Assembly: GCA_021401465.1 (NCBI GenBank)
Contig: JADDMT010000087.1
Span: 1-64,000, forward strand
DNA from: Teratosphaeria epicoccoides
Lineage: Eukaryota; Ascomycota; Dothideomycetes; Mycosphaerellales; Teratosphaeriaceae
Length of the DNA: 64,000 nt
Reading direction: 5' to 3'
Shown here: piece after piece, positions 21,144 to 31,740 of the stretch
Layout of the letters: every line of letters begins with the position of its first letter
How positions within the stretch are numbered: the first letter of the stretch is position 1
Made by a program: the position numbers and the translations under genes
Notes under the pieces: model-generated
The model's input: only the letters and a program-made list of their open reading frames with translations
Databases searched by the model: none
Told to the model about the DNA's origin: nothing

Positions 21144-23450
21144 ATGGTCCGCATCCTGCCCATCACGGGCTGCTCCGATGGCGATGGCCGCCGCAAGCCC
21201 AGGACTGACGATTTCACGCGCAACGATCAATATTGGATGGAGAAAATTGCCACCGAGAGATGGGTCAAGGATCTTGGTATCAACGACAGAGACACGACAT
21301 TCAGCTTAGACCGACTCCCCGATGGATATGGCGGCTATGAAAAGGCGCGAGGTGCCTCGGGCGGCGACTCAAAGCACATTGATCGCTACGTCTACGGCCA
21401 TGCCAGGGGCGCGTTTCGCAGCTTGAACGAATTCTATCCTCACTTCAAATGGCTCATGGAGCACAACGACGCGGCGGGATGCACGTGCAAGCTGTGCTCG
21501 GGAATCGGGCGGTATGGCTCCGTCGCGGGAAAGAAGAACGGAGTCGGTGCACGGCAGAGTGGCGGCGAGAATGGCAGCAGGATCGGTGCTAGTCCCACTG
21601 GGCAGTCGCCCTTCTTCACTCAGTCGAAGCCGTCAATTCGGCCGAACTCCGCCATAGATGGCAAAGATCCAACGATTCCGAAGCGAGCCAGGCAGATCGA
21701 CGAAGAGGGCACTCCAGACGCCTTGCGAGCCCTGATTGACCGGCTCAAGGAGGCTGGCGCTGACGGGCAGATTGATGAAAGTATCACAGAGAACATGTCC
21801 CCAGACTGGCGGCAAGGGCACCACATGCTGTCGGATGTTCTCAGCAAGTGGCGCGATCTGCCCCAATATGTTCCGAGACAGGGCGAGCTGGTATTGTTTG
21901 TACGTCACTTGAGCCCGAAGGACGTTCTCACTTTGGACGAGGACGCCGGTACATACCGAATCTACAACCTGGTCAGCAAGTCTTTGGGTGACAGGCCAAA
22001 ATGGGAAGCGGGCGTGGTCACTCAAATGCCGACCGAAGCCATCACAGATGACGATCTGGAGAGCGTCCCTGACACGAAACAGCATAGCGTGGTGAACGCT
22101 GGTTTCCGCATTGAGCCAATGCCGCAGGTAGACAGCGTGTCGAAGCCATATAGCAAACAGCACAAATATGTGCCACTCCACGCCATAAGGCCACTATGCT
22201 TCTGGCAAGAATGTTTGAATGGCGTGGAGGAGACTGAGTGGCATGCGACGATTCGTTATGCACAGTCTACAGCGAGCAGCATGTGCCTGATTGGTAGGTA
22301 TTACTTCAAAGGTACCTGGCCCGACGCCGCCGTCTTCCACCAGGGCATCTTCGTTGGCCCCGAGCTAGTCATGATAGGCGATGTTGTTCGACTACATCCT
22401 CGCGCGAGCGAACAGTCGAAGAATTATGTCACCGATGTGCTGGAAGTCACTGCTATCAAGATGAAGATCGTCAACCTCGATGAAGCCGGCAATGACGATC
22501 ACGACCGTGGTCATCCATATACTACTTGCATCCATATCAGCGGCAGAGCATTCACTCTTGATCCCAAGCGCAGTTATGACGGTATCGGCAAGATGCCAAT
22601 CCCATCAGACTCCGAAAAGCTACCTCGCGCTCTCCGAGGCCTAGGTACTTGGTACCATTTCTGCGACCCGAACAAAATTAAGACACGACTCGAAGTACCC
22701 TACACACGCGTAATTGGTCGCATGTATGAAAAGCCGGCTCTGCTGGCCTGGGCCGTATCACCTGGAGACATCGGAGCTCCTTCCACCTTCTGCGCCGTCA
22801 ACGCCAAGCCCAATCTGCCCGCAAAAGAGAATGACACCTCCGCCATTGTGTCTCGCGGTCTCTCTGGCATCCTCGACGCGCGCACCTATAGCCAGGACCA
22901 CGATATCCGCATCGACAGGAATAACGGCAAACAATGGTTTTGGGCTGATACCCGTGTTGAGCAGCTGGATTTGCATGAAGTCAACAGCAAGCGCGTCGGT
23001 GCTAGAGATGAGACGAGGAAGAAGGAGATGGCGGATTGGCGGAGGGCCCTGAGAGCGCTGAATGGCAGCAAGAGCGGGATGGAGGCCTACCATGCGGCAA
23101 GGAGGCAGCGTGAGGAGGCTGCAGCTAGGACACAGAGCACGCTCGAAGCATCGGCTTCCGGTCTTGTAGCTGGAGGTGCGCAGGCTGTTGAGAGTCAAGT
23201 AATGTCGGACGCCGAAATTGGAAACGGTGGAGCAGGCGGCGAAGAGGTCGGCGAATCTGAAGAAAAGCAGGACGTTATGGAAGTCGACTCAGCGCCAAAT
23301 ACGCTGAGAGGCAGTATGGAAGTGAGAAAAGATTCCTCGGACAGCGAGATGGAAGTGGATGCGGGAAATGCTTTGGCCGCGTTCAAGCAGACGGCAGGGG
23401 ACGTGCTTGAGGTTGGTAGTGATGATAAGGATGAATTCATGAGGGGCTGA
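21144..23450 (+). CDS. clr2: Clr2-like transcription-silencing protein
   Basis: Single-exon 768-residue protein. In fission yeast Clr2 is a subunit of the SHREC histone deacetylase/remodeller complex that silences heterochromatin. Seen: N-terminal Clr2 domain with NEFYPHFKWLMEH and the Cys pair block CTCKLC (about 92-118); a low-complexity linker (about 120-200); a large C-terminal Clr2 domain (about 250-600) including GELVLFVRHL, VPLHAIRPLCFWQE and YFKGTWPDAAVFHQG; and an acidic Glu/Asp/Val tail. The ATG is in an accatgg context. Confidence 0.85.
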   Translation: MVRILPITGCSDGDGRRKPRTDDFTRNDQYWMEKIATERWVKDLGINDRDTTFSLDRLPDGYGGYEKARGASGGDSKHIDRYVYGHARGAFRSLNEFYPHFKWLMEHNDAAGCTCKLCSGIGRYGSVAGKKNGVGARQSGGENGSRIGASPTGQSPFFTQSKPSIRPNSAIDGKDPTIPKRARQIDEEGTPDALRALIDRLKEAGADGQIDESITENMSPDWRQGHHMLSDVLSKWRDLPQYVPRQGELVLFVRHLSPKDVLTLDEDAGTYRIYNLVSKSLGDRPKWEAGVVTQMPTEAITDDDLESVPDTKQHSVVNAGFRIEPMPQVDSVSKPYSKQHKYVPLHAIRPLCFWQECLNGVEETEWHATIRYAQSTASSMCLIGRYYFKGTWPDAAVFHQGIFVGPELVMIGDVVRLHPRASEQSKNYVTDVLEVTAIKMKIVNLDEAGNDDHDRGHPYTTCIHISGRAFTLDPKRSYDGIGKMPIPSDSEKLPRALRGLGTWYHFCDPNKIKTRLEVPYTRVIGRMYEKPALLAWAVSPGDIGAPSTFCAVNAKPNLPAKENDTSAIVSRGLSGILDARTYSQDHDIRIDRNNGKQWFWADTRVEQLDLHEVNSKRVGARDETRKKEMADWRRALRALNGSKSGMEAYHAARRQREEAAARTQSTLEASASGLVAGGAQAVESQVMSDAEIGNGGAGGEEVGESEEKQDVMEVDSAPNTLRGSMEVRKDSSDSEMEVDAGNALAAFKQTAGDVLEVGSDDKDEFMRG

Positions 23451-24484
23451 AGCGTTTGCCATGCAGGCAGCGCTACTGATGCTGAAACGAGTTAGCAGTA
23501 CGATAGCATGCAGGATGGTGATGGCTCTACGGCGCAACAGCGTGGCCTGGATTCCTCCAGTCAGGCTCGGCCCAAGCTGGTCTAGTATAAAGACAGGCCA
23601 TTGAGATACTTCATGTCGATGACGCGTTTCCAGTGTAGTCTGCTCAGCCGATCGCAGGTTCCCCGTGCACAAGCGGCGCTTGCCTGCACGGGCATGATCG
23701 GCCAAGCTCGTCTCAGCCTTGACCCCCTCAGACTCGTTCACACACAAATCTCAAAGTCGCCGACTACAAGTCTTGCCCCTCTCTCGCAGCTCGAGATCCG
23801 CGCCCCCCACGCCCGCTCCTCGACTCGCAAGCCCTGTGGCATCGAACACAAGTATGGTACCGAAGAGAGAATAATTTGACTTCGAAAGCGATACTGACAT
23901 CTTCAGGGGGGGTCGCTGATGGCCTCAAAGTCGGGAAAGGCATAGAGCCACTGCAAAAAGAAGCCTTACCCCATCATACGATCCCTGTTCTCGTCCGCTC
24001 GAGAGAACCCGACCGTTAAGATCGGTCGGTCGCATGGAGTAGGTCCCCCGGGAGCACACACGCAAAGCTTCTAGTCCCGCTGCTCAAGCCCGCGCAGCTT
24101 CCGAGGCTCACCATTACATGGATCGATTCTTTGCTGAAGTCGGCCTCGGGGGGCAGTTCCCAGTACGCTCAATGCCGCTATCTTGAATGGTCGGAGTCTT
24201 TCCAGACACTTCGTAACAAGACCGGTACACAGATGCCAGCGAGTGAGTGCCAGCACACAGTCCTGAACCCCTCCCTTTTTGGTTGATGCTGACGACTATG
24301 TGGGACTGCGCAAGCGGGCTTCCACACTGGGCTTCGTATGCGTACATTTTTTGTACACGCCTCAACCACGATACTATGCTTTACAAACACGCATCTGGAT
24401 ATTCCTACACTGGCAACAGCAAGCCCAGCGTCGCCTCCTGCAGACAAGCTACATCTGTTTGCCTCCGAGCCACATCACACCTTC
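23451..24484. other. Intergenic between convergent Clr2 and SWR1
   Basis: About 1 kb of non-coding DNA. A block at about 23970-24040 (cgtccgctc, ttaag) faintly recalls 5S rRNA but fails on spacing. Nothing else recognised. Confidence 0.45.
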
Positions 24485-27400
24485 TTACCTCCTCCCTTTC
24501 TTCGGCCGATGACTCGGATCCCTGCCATGCTTATCCAGCTTCCTGACCACCGGCGGCACGAACGGCACGTCCTTCATCATCGTCTCCACCAACTCGATCA
24601 TGAAAGAGTCCACATGCCTCCTGCCCTCGTCTTCCTCCTCGCCGCCAACCACCTCCACACCCGGGCCAGGAGTAGCGGCAGCCGAGGGGCCTTTACTACT
24701 GCGCTCAGCAAAGTCATTGTCATCCTGGTGCTCCTCGGCGGTAGCTTTGTGCGCAGCTGCCACATCCTCCTTGTCTTCGACTGATTCGAGAGCGGCATTA
24801 TTGACCTTGTTGTCGTTGCTGCCCCCAAGAAAGCGATCGATTGCGGCTTCAACATCTTGCTCGCCTTCTTCCTCGTCATCTTCGCCACCCTGAGTTGGCT
24901 TGCGGTACTCGGTAGTAAAGTGGCCTTCCTGAATGACGGTTTGGTCCAGCAAACTCTTTTGATTGGCTCTCCTGAGTATGTTCTCTTCCACGGTCTTCTC
25001 ACTGACCATCTTGTATACTTCGACGTCACGCACTTGACCGATACGATGAGCACGGTCCATACACTGCCGATCCATTTGTGGATTCCAGTCGAGGTCGTAG
25101 AAGATGACGGAGCTGGCGCCGGTCAAATTCAGGCCGACACCTCCAGCACGTGACGACAGGATCATACACTGATATTTCGAATCTGGACGATTGAATTCAG
25201 CAGCATAGATCTGGCGTTTCTCGACGCTTGTGCTGCCGTCCAAGCGGAGGTAGGGCAGATTGAGAAGATTGAGGAATTGTTCAAGGATGTTGAGGGTTCC
25301 GGTCATCTGTGTGAAGATCAAACTACGAGAGCCTCTTGATTGGAGCTCGCGAAGGAGCTTTGTGAGGCGCTGCAATTTGCCGGAGTCGTAGATCAGGAGG
25401 CGATTATCTGGAAAGACTATGCTGGTGCGACTGCGTGCCTCATGGGCGAAGTCAGAGTCGAGAGGGTATGCATTGGTGGCGCGGAAAAGTTGTTGTGACC
25501 GGGCTGGCACGGCATTGTCGAGGATGGGCGCGGTAACAACAGGCGTGCAGAAGGCAAAGCGGGTAATGGCGTCGTGAAGCTTCTCACCCAGTTTATCGAG
25601 CGTAAGAAGGTCTTGCTGGAGTCTTACAGACTGTGCAAGATGCCAGTCAGACATGTGTTCGAGCTGGATAGGTCTCTGCCCGAAAGCCAACCGAGCGCGA
25701 AGAGTTGGTATTCCAGGTGCACTGCGATAGACCGGCTTGTGCATATATGGACCACTTTTGAGTGTCACAATCTCAAGCAGGTCGGCGCCATAAACCGGCA
25801 TATTTCCCATCGACGCGCAGCTTATCTTGATACAGTCGCGCAGATGCTGAAGTCTCTTGTCTCGCTGCCGCACACGCTGTAACGCGGTACTACCACGAAG
25901 AGAGCTGAAGTCTGATCCTGTAACTTCGGCGCGCTTGAGCTCGTTGATGTGACTCTGCAAATGAAGCGTGCCGTCAAGCTGACGACTTCTCATCAAATCG
26001 CTACGCCTGCAGCGCTCCCTTCGCGCCAGCAGAAGCGCACTCGGCGTTTCCACCTGGTCGCCCAACAGCTGTCTCACCAACGTCTCTTTGATTGCAAAAG
26101 CCTCAACCGGCGATGTCTCCATAGCATAGCTGGTTTGAATCGGCCGTGGATCGAACAGGTCCGGATGATTGCAGACACGCCTCAGACTCAGTAGCACTTT
26201 CCCAGCACTCACAGCGTTTCCCTTGGTAAGACTTTCGCGCGTGCTCGCAAGACCCATGTACTCCTGGTAGAGCTGTCGCTGCCGCTTACTGAGCTTGCAC
26301 ACGACAACGGTTTCTGTCTTCTTAGGTAGATCCTTCTCTACTTCGGTCTTCAGACGTCGCAACAAGAAGGGCCGCAGCGAGACATGAAGCTGGTTGACGA
26401 CTGTTTGTGCCTCGGCTGAAAGTGTCTGCACGCCACGATCGAAAATTTCTTTGACGGGCTCCTTCCAATGACTGAGAAACTCCTCTAGGTCGCCATGGGC
26501 GGGATCGTCGTCGCCGGCAGTCAGGAAAGTGAGAAGCGACCACAACTCAGTCAGCGAGTTTTGGAGAGGCGTACCCGTCAACAACAGTCTGGCCTGGGTC
26601 TTGAGCCGGATGAGGACCTGCCATCGCTGGCTGTTGAAGTTGCGAATATTGTGCGCTTCGTCAAGTACCAAATAGTGCCAGGAAACGTTGCGTATCGCGT
26701 TGATGTCTTGCATTGCCACATTGTAAGAGGTGATCACGACATTATAGCCTCGCTTGTCCTTCTCGAGATGCGGGTCATTGACCCAATTATGCCGCTTGGC
26801 CTTTCGCTCTTCCGCTGTGCCGTAGTAGCCAAGGACTCGAAAGCCAGGCAGGAACTTCTGGAATTCGGTGACCCAGTTGAGGATAACAGAAGTCGGCACG
26901 ATGATTAGGTGCGCCTCCCACACTCCTTTCCGCTCAGCAAGATCCGCGAGCAGAGCGATCGTTTGTATCGTCTTGCCAAGACCCATCTCGTCTGCCAGAA
27001 TGCCGTTTGTGCCGTTGTCGTACAGAGTCTGCAGCCAGTCCAGCCCGGCATGCTGGTATGAGCGAAGCGTACCACGCAGGAGTGTAGGGATTGGACATAA
27101 TCTCTTCTCTCCAGACGCAAGAGTCTCTTCTTGACTCGGACTGCGACGGGATTTCCCGCTGACGTCTGCCTGGTCTGTGTAGGTATGCTCCTGCTCCTGC
27201 TGCGACTCGTCGAGGTCGGCGTCTTCCGCAGCGAGTTCCTCTTTGACTTCAGCATTGTGCTCAGCCTCTCCGTTGGCCTGACCCTGGTTGTCTTCGGACA
27301 CTGGCTCTGCCGTGCGATCTCTTGCGTCTCCTTCGGCACTAGTGGTGGGAGTCGGCAGGCCCATGGCAGCCTTGAGCTTCTTTCCGCTGAACAGAAAAGC

Positions 27401-29782
27401 CGCAGTGGATGTGCCCAGGTCTTCGCCATCATCTGAGGCCTCGACTGCAGAGTCCTCGGCGGCCTCGCCCTCGGGGTCATCATCAGAACTGCTCAAATCT
27501 TCGTCAGAATCATACATATCGACCGACTCGTCATCAGAGAGCCCATCATCAGCCTCCTCCGCCACGGGACTGGTGGATTGCCACTGCCTGGTTCGAAGGT
27601 GCACATCTGGAGCAGCTGACTTTTCGCCTCCATTTTCTTGGTCCTTTCCTTGTGCATCAGGCTTATAGTCTTCCTGGTCAGGATCGTCAGCATCATCAAG
27701 CGCGGCATCGTCCAGCAAAGCAGCAGCAGTGGAAGAGGCTATCGGCTCCTCATCTCGGCTCGGCAGGTCCGCAGGGCCAGGTTCTTCTCCAGAGACACCA
27801 CGTCCTTCTGGGAGAGCAGGCAATCCAGATTCGTGACCGTCACCGCGTTCTTCCAGATCTGCACCTTTTGTCTTGTCCGGTGGCTCGGTTTCCATCTGCG
27901 CCTTGTAAGCAGCCAACTCTTCAGCGTTCATCTCGCCGCCTTCATCACTCTCAGCCGCATCCGCCTGGGATTCCGAATCACTCATATTCTCCTCTTCACT
28001 GTCTTCTTCCCTCACGTCGCCGTCCTCACTCGCTGCGTTTGACTCCTCCTCAAGCTCATCGCCGTCCTGACCCATATCCACGTCGCTATCGTTGTCGCCG
28101 CGCTGTTTTGCAATCATCATCTCAGCCTGCTCAAGCTGCTTCTGCAGACGCTCTTGCCGTCTCGTGTCCTCCTCGGCCTCCCACCTCTGCTTTCTGAGCT
28201 CTTGAACATGCTTCTCGACGAGCAGCCACTTCGCCTGCACATCCGCAACGCACTGCTTGTAGATGAGCTTGAAGATTTTGTCCTGCTCTGCGATGATGTC
28301 CTCTTCTGTGGGACCGCGCTTCCACTTCCAATACTCCAATGCCTCATGAGCAATCTTCTTCGCAGACGCCCTGTGCTTCTTGTGCTCTTGAACCTGCAAT
28401 GACCGGAAGTGGAGGGCATGATTGGCGAGATGATCAACGTATCCGTACTGCCGCGGCGGCTGCTTCTCCGGCTCATCCTCATGATACAGTGTGCACTTCT
28501 CGTTGCTCAAGATGCCACCTGGCTGCGCCTCCCGAAGTATCCTGCGTCTCAGCTCGCCTTCACGCATCGCTTGCTCTTGATCCCTTCGTCTGAACTCTGC
28601 AGCATTGGGAGGTCCATTAACGTTCTCCGAGTATGGCTGTTGACGCTCTTTCAATTCGTACTGGTCGATGACCTGATGTAGACTGAGGAGAGGTGGATGC
28701 GGCGGCGAGGGCAGCTGCGCTCCAGGATGAGGTGGTGCGACCGGAATACGAGGCAGCTGGCTCAAACGTAGTTTAATCCTCGGTGTCTGTCGCGTGACTT
28801 GTGGAGCATGGCCAACCTGATCCGACCGTTGGCTTTTTCGAGATGATGACGGCGACGTAGGTCTTGCTGGCGTTGTCCGTGCCTCCTCGGCATGGCTGCT
28901 ACGTCTCCGCTTGTGTACAATTGGCACTTCTTCAGACTCTTCCACTTCAAAAGACCGCGTAGGTTGCAGGGCGGCTATACGTGCCTTCAAGTCTGCGATT
29001 TTCGCGGAGTCTGGACTGAGGTCTCGCATAGCCCTCGCGCTACTTCTCCGAGGTGCAGAGAACTCATCGTCATCATCACCCTTGACGACCTTGCTTGCGG
29101 ACACCCTCCGCACAGAGGTCTTGCTGGCACTAGCCTTGGTCGTAGTATCCGGTGCCTGCAGCTTGTCCACTGTCTTCTTGGTCCGCGGACTGACGCGCTT
29201 CGGCTTCTCGGGTTGCGCAAAGTCTTTGTTCACTCTCCCACTTTTGCGCTGTCCATCCACACTGATAGTGCTCGGACCCTCTGCCTCGAACTTGCGCCAT
29301 GGCGGACTCGGCGGCCTGCTGCCTTTCATACTCTTGCTGTTGCTCCGTCCGCGCTCCTCGGTACCCTCGCTCTCACTGAGAACGGTGGTGGGTGTGCTGG
29401 TGTTGTGACGAGCCGAGACGCGCCGGCCATCCTGTGTCTTGACCAAGCTGTTCTCCGCCACAGGGAACTGCCATGGCGGTGACGGGTCTCGCCTTCGCTT
29501 TTTGTATTTGGCTTCGCTGCTGTCCGATCCCTCCGTTCCCGCTAGCTCCGACCCTCTTCGTTTCGCACTCGGCGCCGGGTTTGCACGCAAGGTGGTCTCG
29601 GTGGTGTTGGCCGCATCTTGGCCATTTATGGCGGCGCCATCGTCCTCGATCTTGATAACGGCCTCGGCAGAGACGGGGGTGCCTTTGCCAGACGCGTGGG
29701 CTAGTGATGTTGGTGGCTGTTGATCATCACGGTGCTCGGGTGTCTCCACGAGCTTGCCAGGCTCAGGAGCAGGCGTGCTCAT
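24485..29782 (-). CDS. swr1: SWR1 ATPase, H2A.Z-depositing chromatin remodeller
   Basis: Single-exon 1765-residue Snf2-family ATPase. The SWR1 complex exchanges H2A for H2A.Z. Order seen: a disordered, basic Ser/Pro-rich N-terminus; an HSA domain (about 450-525, HFRSLQVQEHKKHRASAKK onward) that binds actin/Arp subunits; long acidic stretches (about 560-890) fitting histone-dimer contact; a first helicase lobe with LRSYQHAGLDWLQ, motif I DEMGLGKT (about 932) and DEAHNIRN (about 1042); a family-typical long insertion between lobes; and a second lobe with SLIFTQM (about 1487), GGVGLNL and the arginine finger DRAHRIGQ. The insertion and HSA distinguish it from ISWI or Rad54. An ATG lies at 29782. 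Confidence 0.95.
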   Translation of the reverse strand: MSTPAPEPGKLVETPEHRDDQQPPTSLAHASGKGTPVSAEAVIKIEDDGAAINGQDAANTTETTLRANPAPSAKRRGSELAGTEGSDSSEAKYKKRRRDPSPPWQFPVAENSLVKTQDGRRVSARHNTSTPTTVLSESEGTEERGRSNSKSMKGSRPPSPPWRKFEAEGPSTISVDGQRKSGRVNKDFAQPEKPKRVSPRTKKTVDKLQAPDTTTKASASKTSVRRVSASKVVKGDDDDEFSAPRRSSARAMRDLSPDSAKIADLKARIAALQPTRSFEVEESEEVPIVHKRRRSSHAEEARTTPARPTSPSSSRKSQRSDQVGHAPQVTRQTPRIKLRLSQLPRIPVAPPHPGAQLPSPPHPPLLSLHQVIDQYELKERQQPYSENVNGPPNAAEFRRRDQEQAMREGELRRRILREAQPGGILSNEKCTLYHEDEPEKQPPRQYGYVDHLANHALHFRSLQVQEHKKHRASAKKIAHEALEYWKWKRGPTEEDIIAEQDKIFKLIYKQCVADVQAKWLLVEKHVQELRKQRWEAEEDTRRQERLQKQLEQAEMMIAKQRGDNDSDVDMGQDGDELEEESNAASEDGDVREEDSEEENMSDSESQADAAESDEGGEMNAEELAAYKAQMETEPPDKTKGADLEERGDGHESGLPALPEGRGVSGEEPGPADLPSRDEEPIASSTAAALLDDAALDDADDPDQEDYKPDAQGKDQENGGEKSAAPDVHLRTRQWQSTSPVAEEADDGLSDDESVDMYDSDEDLSSSDDDPEGEAAEDSAVEASDDGEDLGTSTAAFLFSGKKLKAAMGLPTPTTSAEGDARDRTAEPVSEDNQGQANGEAEHNAEVKEELAAEDADLDESQQEQEHTYTDQADVSGKSRRSPSQEETLASGEKRLCPIPTLLRGTLRSYQHAGLDWLQTLYDNGTNGILADEMGLGKTIQTIALLADLAERKGVWEAHLIIVPTSVILNWVTEFQKFLPGFRVLGYYGTAEERKAKRHNWVNDPHLEKDKRGYNVVITSYNVAMQDINAIRNVSWHYLVLDEAHNIRNFNSQRWQVLIRLKTQARLLLTGTPLQNSLTELWSLLTFLTAGDDDPAHGDLEEFLSHWKEPVKEIFDRGVQTLSAEAQTVVNQLHVSLRPFLLRRLKTEVEKDLPKKTETVVVCKLSKRQRQLYQEYMGLASTRESLTKGNAVSAGKVLLSLRRVCNHPDLFDPRPIQTSYAMETSPVEAFAIKETLVRQLLGDQVETPSALLLARRERCRRSDLMRSRQLDGTLHLQSHINELKRAEVTGSDFSSLRGSTALQRVRQRDKRLQHLRDCIKISCASMGNMPVYGADLLEIVTLKSGPYMHKPVYRSAPGIPTLRARLAFGQRPIQLEHMSDWHLAQSVRLQQDLLTLDKLGEKLHDAITRFAFCTPVVTAPILDNAVPARSQQLFRATNAYPLDSDFAHEARSRTSIVFPDNRLLIYDSGKLQRLTKLLRELQSRGSRSLIFTQMTGTLNILEQFLNLLNLPYLRLDGSTSVEKRQIYAAEFNRPDSKYQCMILSSRAGGVGLNLTGASSVIFYDLDWNPQMDRQCMDRAHRIGQVRDVEVYKMVSEKTVEENILRRANQKSLLDQTVIQEGHFTTEYRKPTQGGEDDEEEGEQDVEAAIDRFLGGSNDNKVNNAALESVEDKEDVAAAHKATAEEHQDDNDFAERSSKGPSAAATPGPGVEVVGGEEEDEGRRHVDSFMIELVETMMKDVPFVPPVVRKLDKHGRDPSHRPKKGRR

Positions 29783-30128
29783 TGCGCCCTACAATCCACC
29801 ACCGTGCGTAAACCATGGGCGTATCGGCGGCGTGGCGATGTTGTATGTCAAAATGATCTGCAAGATCCGCTGAGTCGCGTGGCGTGTTTGGATTCTGCGC
29901 GAGACGCTTCGTTGATGAGTGGGGGGCGGTTTTCGTGGGACAGTCGGTATTTGCTGAGATGTTTTGACGAGGAGGAACTTGATGCGGGACACGCTTGCTT
30001 GCCGAAACGCTCGGACCAATCGAGCCTGCGACGGCCCACCCGCCAGCAATGGAAGCTCTCGTCAGCCATTGAGGATCCCATACACCTCCACATACCTACT
30101 CACGGCGCCCACCGCCAACATCAGCACG
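29783..30128. promoter_or_regulatory. Shared promoter region of SWR1 and NDUFB8
   Basis: 346 bp separate the start codons of the divergently transcribed SWR1 (left) and NDUFB8 (right) genes, so both core promoters must lie here. No clear TATA box seen. Confidence 0.6.
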
Positions 30129-30888
30129 ATGGCCCAGCTTCGGACGGCGCTGAGGCTGAGGCTGACCTCGCGCTCTCAATTCCGCCCGACTCTCACCAGC
30201 TCCCTCCTCACCAGCTCCCTCCGCCCCGCTGCTCAGCGCTCCTACGCGACCGCCATCAGGAGACCCGCCGACGACGACAAGACGCCCGAGGAGACCGAGC
30301 AAGCGCAGGAAGACTTGTCAGACCCGAATATGGTATGACGCGCCCAGAAGAGGAAGGCTCGGGGATGTGGGAGGAGAGAGCAGTCACGACCCAGACGGAG
30401 CGTACGGGCCAGCAGGAAAGAGCGATGCTGATTCGGCGTATAGAACGGCAACTACCCAGACCCGAATCTCACATCGGCGCTGCCGGTCAAGCGACAGTTC
30501 CGCGACCCCTACGCCGACTGGTGGGACCCGCAGGAGCGTCGCAACTATGGTGAGCCAGTGCATGAGGACAACGACATCCTCGGCATTTTCTCGCCTGAGG
30601 AATACAGACACTTCACTCCAGCGTGGGGCGGTGTGTTGGTAGGGTGCTTTGTTGCGACATTCGCAGGGCTGTGCTTGGTAGTGGGCAGGTTCTATCCAGA
30701 CAAGGTGTGTATGAATGACGCGGGTGAAGCAGGGGGATTTTCTAATTTTTGTCATGCAGCCGGCTGTGCCGAGGACGTTCGAGGGCGGACTAGAGGAGGA
30801 ACTGGGCGGTCCGAGGGCTGTGCGGGCAAGGAAGACGGGAGACAACGAGGCTGCCTGGATCCAGGGCGGCAGCAGGAGCACCTCGTGA
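30129..30888 (+). CDS. ndufb8: Mitochondrial complex I subunit NDUFB8 (ASHI)
   Basis: Inferred join(30129..30332, 30444..30704, 30760..30888), 197 residues; introns of 111 bp (gtatga..gtatag) and 55 bp (gtgtgt..atgcag), both phase 0. The N-terminus is rich in Arg, Ser, Leu and Thr without acids, as in a mitochondrial presequence, up to about RSYATAIRR. Then the family block FRDPYADWWDPQERRNYG, GEPVHEDNDILGIFSPEEY, one transmembrane helix (GGVLVGCFVATFAGLCLVV) and YPDKPAVPR with an ELGGPRAVRARK tail. Accessory subunit of the membrane arm of NADH:ubiquinone oxidoreductase. Confidence 0.92.
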
Positions 30889-31263
30889 GACTATGCGAGA
30901 CTGTCGCCGAGCCGATGTACATTGAACGCTCAGATACCTCTGCGTACAAACTTTCGAAACCCGCTGTCCGACTCAAGTGACGGTCCTAGCAAAATCGAGG
31001 GGATGATTCGACAGCATGGAGAGAGGTGGATGTACACGTGCCATCACTTGATCTTTCAAGAAATCACCTTTGAGGATGCCATATGGGCTGTGGGCATCAA
31101 TTGGCAGGCTTGCCACGCCGTCTAGTGCATGTTCTATCTGCATCGTTGTTCACACGAGCAATTTCACTACCCAGTATCCAGCCGCTTACTTCAGAAGCTC
31201 CGCTCCAACCGACCCGCTCCCTCATCAGCCACACAGCCCCACCCAAAATCCTCCACACCTCCA
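30889..31263. other. Intergenic between convergent genes
   Basis: About 375 bp, partly C- and A-rich towards the right; nothing recognised. Confidence 0.45.
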
Positions 31264-31740
31264 TCACCCACAAGCGAACGGCACACAAAGCACGGTACAA
31301 GCCCCAAACTCCTCCTCCACCCCACAATCCCTCCACTCCGGCTCCCCCAAAACCACCACCCCCTTGCCCGCCTCCCCCGTACTGCCATAACTAACACCCA
31401 TATACGCCACCTCGGCCCACAACGCCATCCATCCACCTTCACTCTTCGTCCCGAAGCCTCCATATCCGAGGACCTGCACGGCGTATGGGAGAGACGACTC
31501 GATGTCCATGCCGATGTAGCATTCTGTGTTGGCGGGCGTGACGAGGTTCCCGGTGTTGTCGGCGAGGGCGCATGAGTAGGTTGTCGGTGTTAGGGTGGGA
31601 GGGGCGTAGAAGTGCAGGTAGAAGGAGCAGGTGGCGGAGGGCTGGGAGTTGCATTGAAGGGAGCTTGTGGTGTCGTGTGCTGAGGCGGAAGGCGTGGTGA
31701 TGAGGCCAGCACTTAGGAGCAGTGTGGTTGTGAGCCTCAT
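31264..31740 (-). CDS. Small secreted protein with eight cysteines
   Basis: 158 residues from the ATG at 31740. Signal peptide MRLTTTLLLSAGLITTPSASA; the mature part holds eight Cys (SLQC, ATCSF, TYSCAL, NTECY, RDCG, GACTVLC and FAC) and a Gly-rich centre (VLGYGGFGTKSEGGW). Even Cys number fits four disulfides. No family recognised. It could be an effector candidate or a cell-wall associated protein. The last four Cys fall in the final 25 residues, where an unrecognised intron would alter the end. Confidence 0.6.
   Translation of the reverse strand: MRLTTTLLLSAGLITTPSASAHDTTSSLQCNSQPSATCSFYLHFYAPPTLTPTTYSCALADNTGNLVTPANTECYIGMDIESSLPYAVQVLGYGGFGTKSEGGWMALWAEVAYMGVSYGSTGEAGKGVVVLGEPEWRDCGVEEEFGACTVLCVPFACG

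Noticed and set aside
23960..24060. 5S rRNA-like words (catacga, cgtccgctc, ttaag, gtagg)
   Set aside because: The words are in the right order, but spacing between them is far from a fungal 5S gene, and no clear internal promoter block or pairing ends are present.
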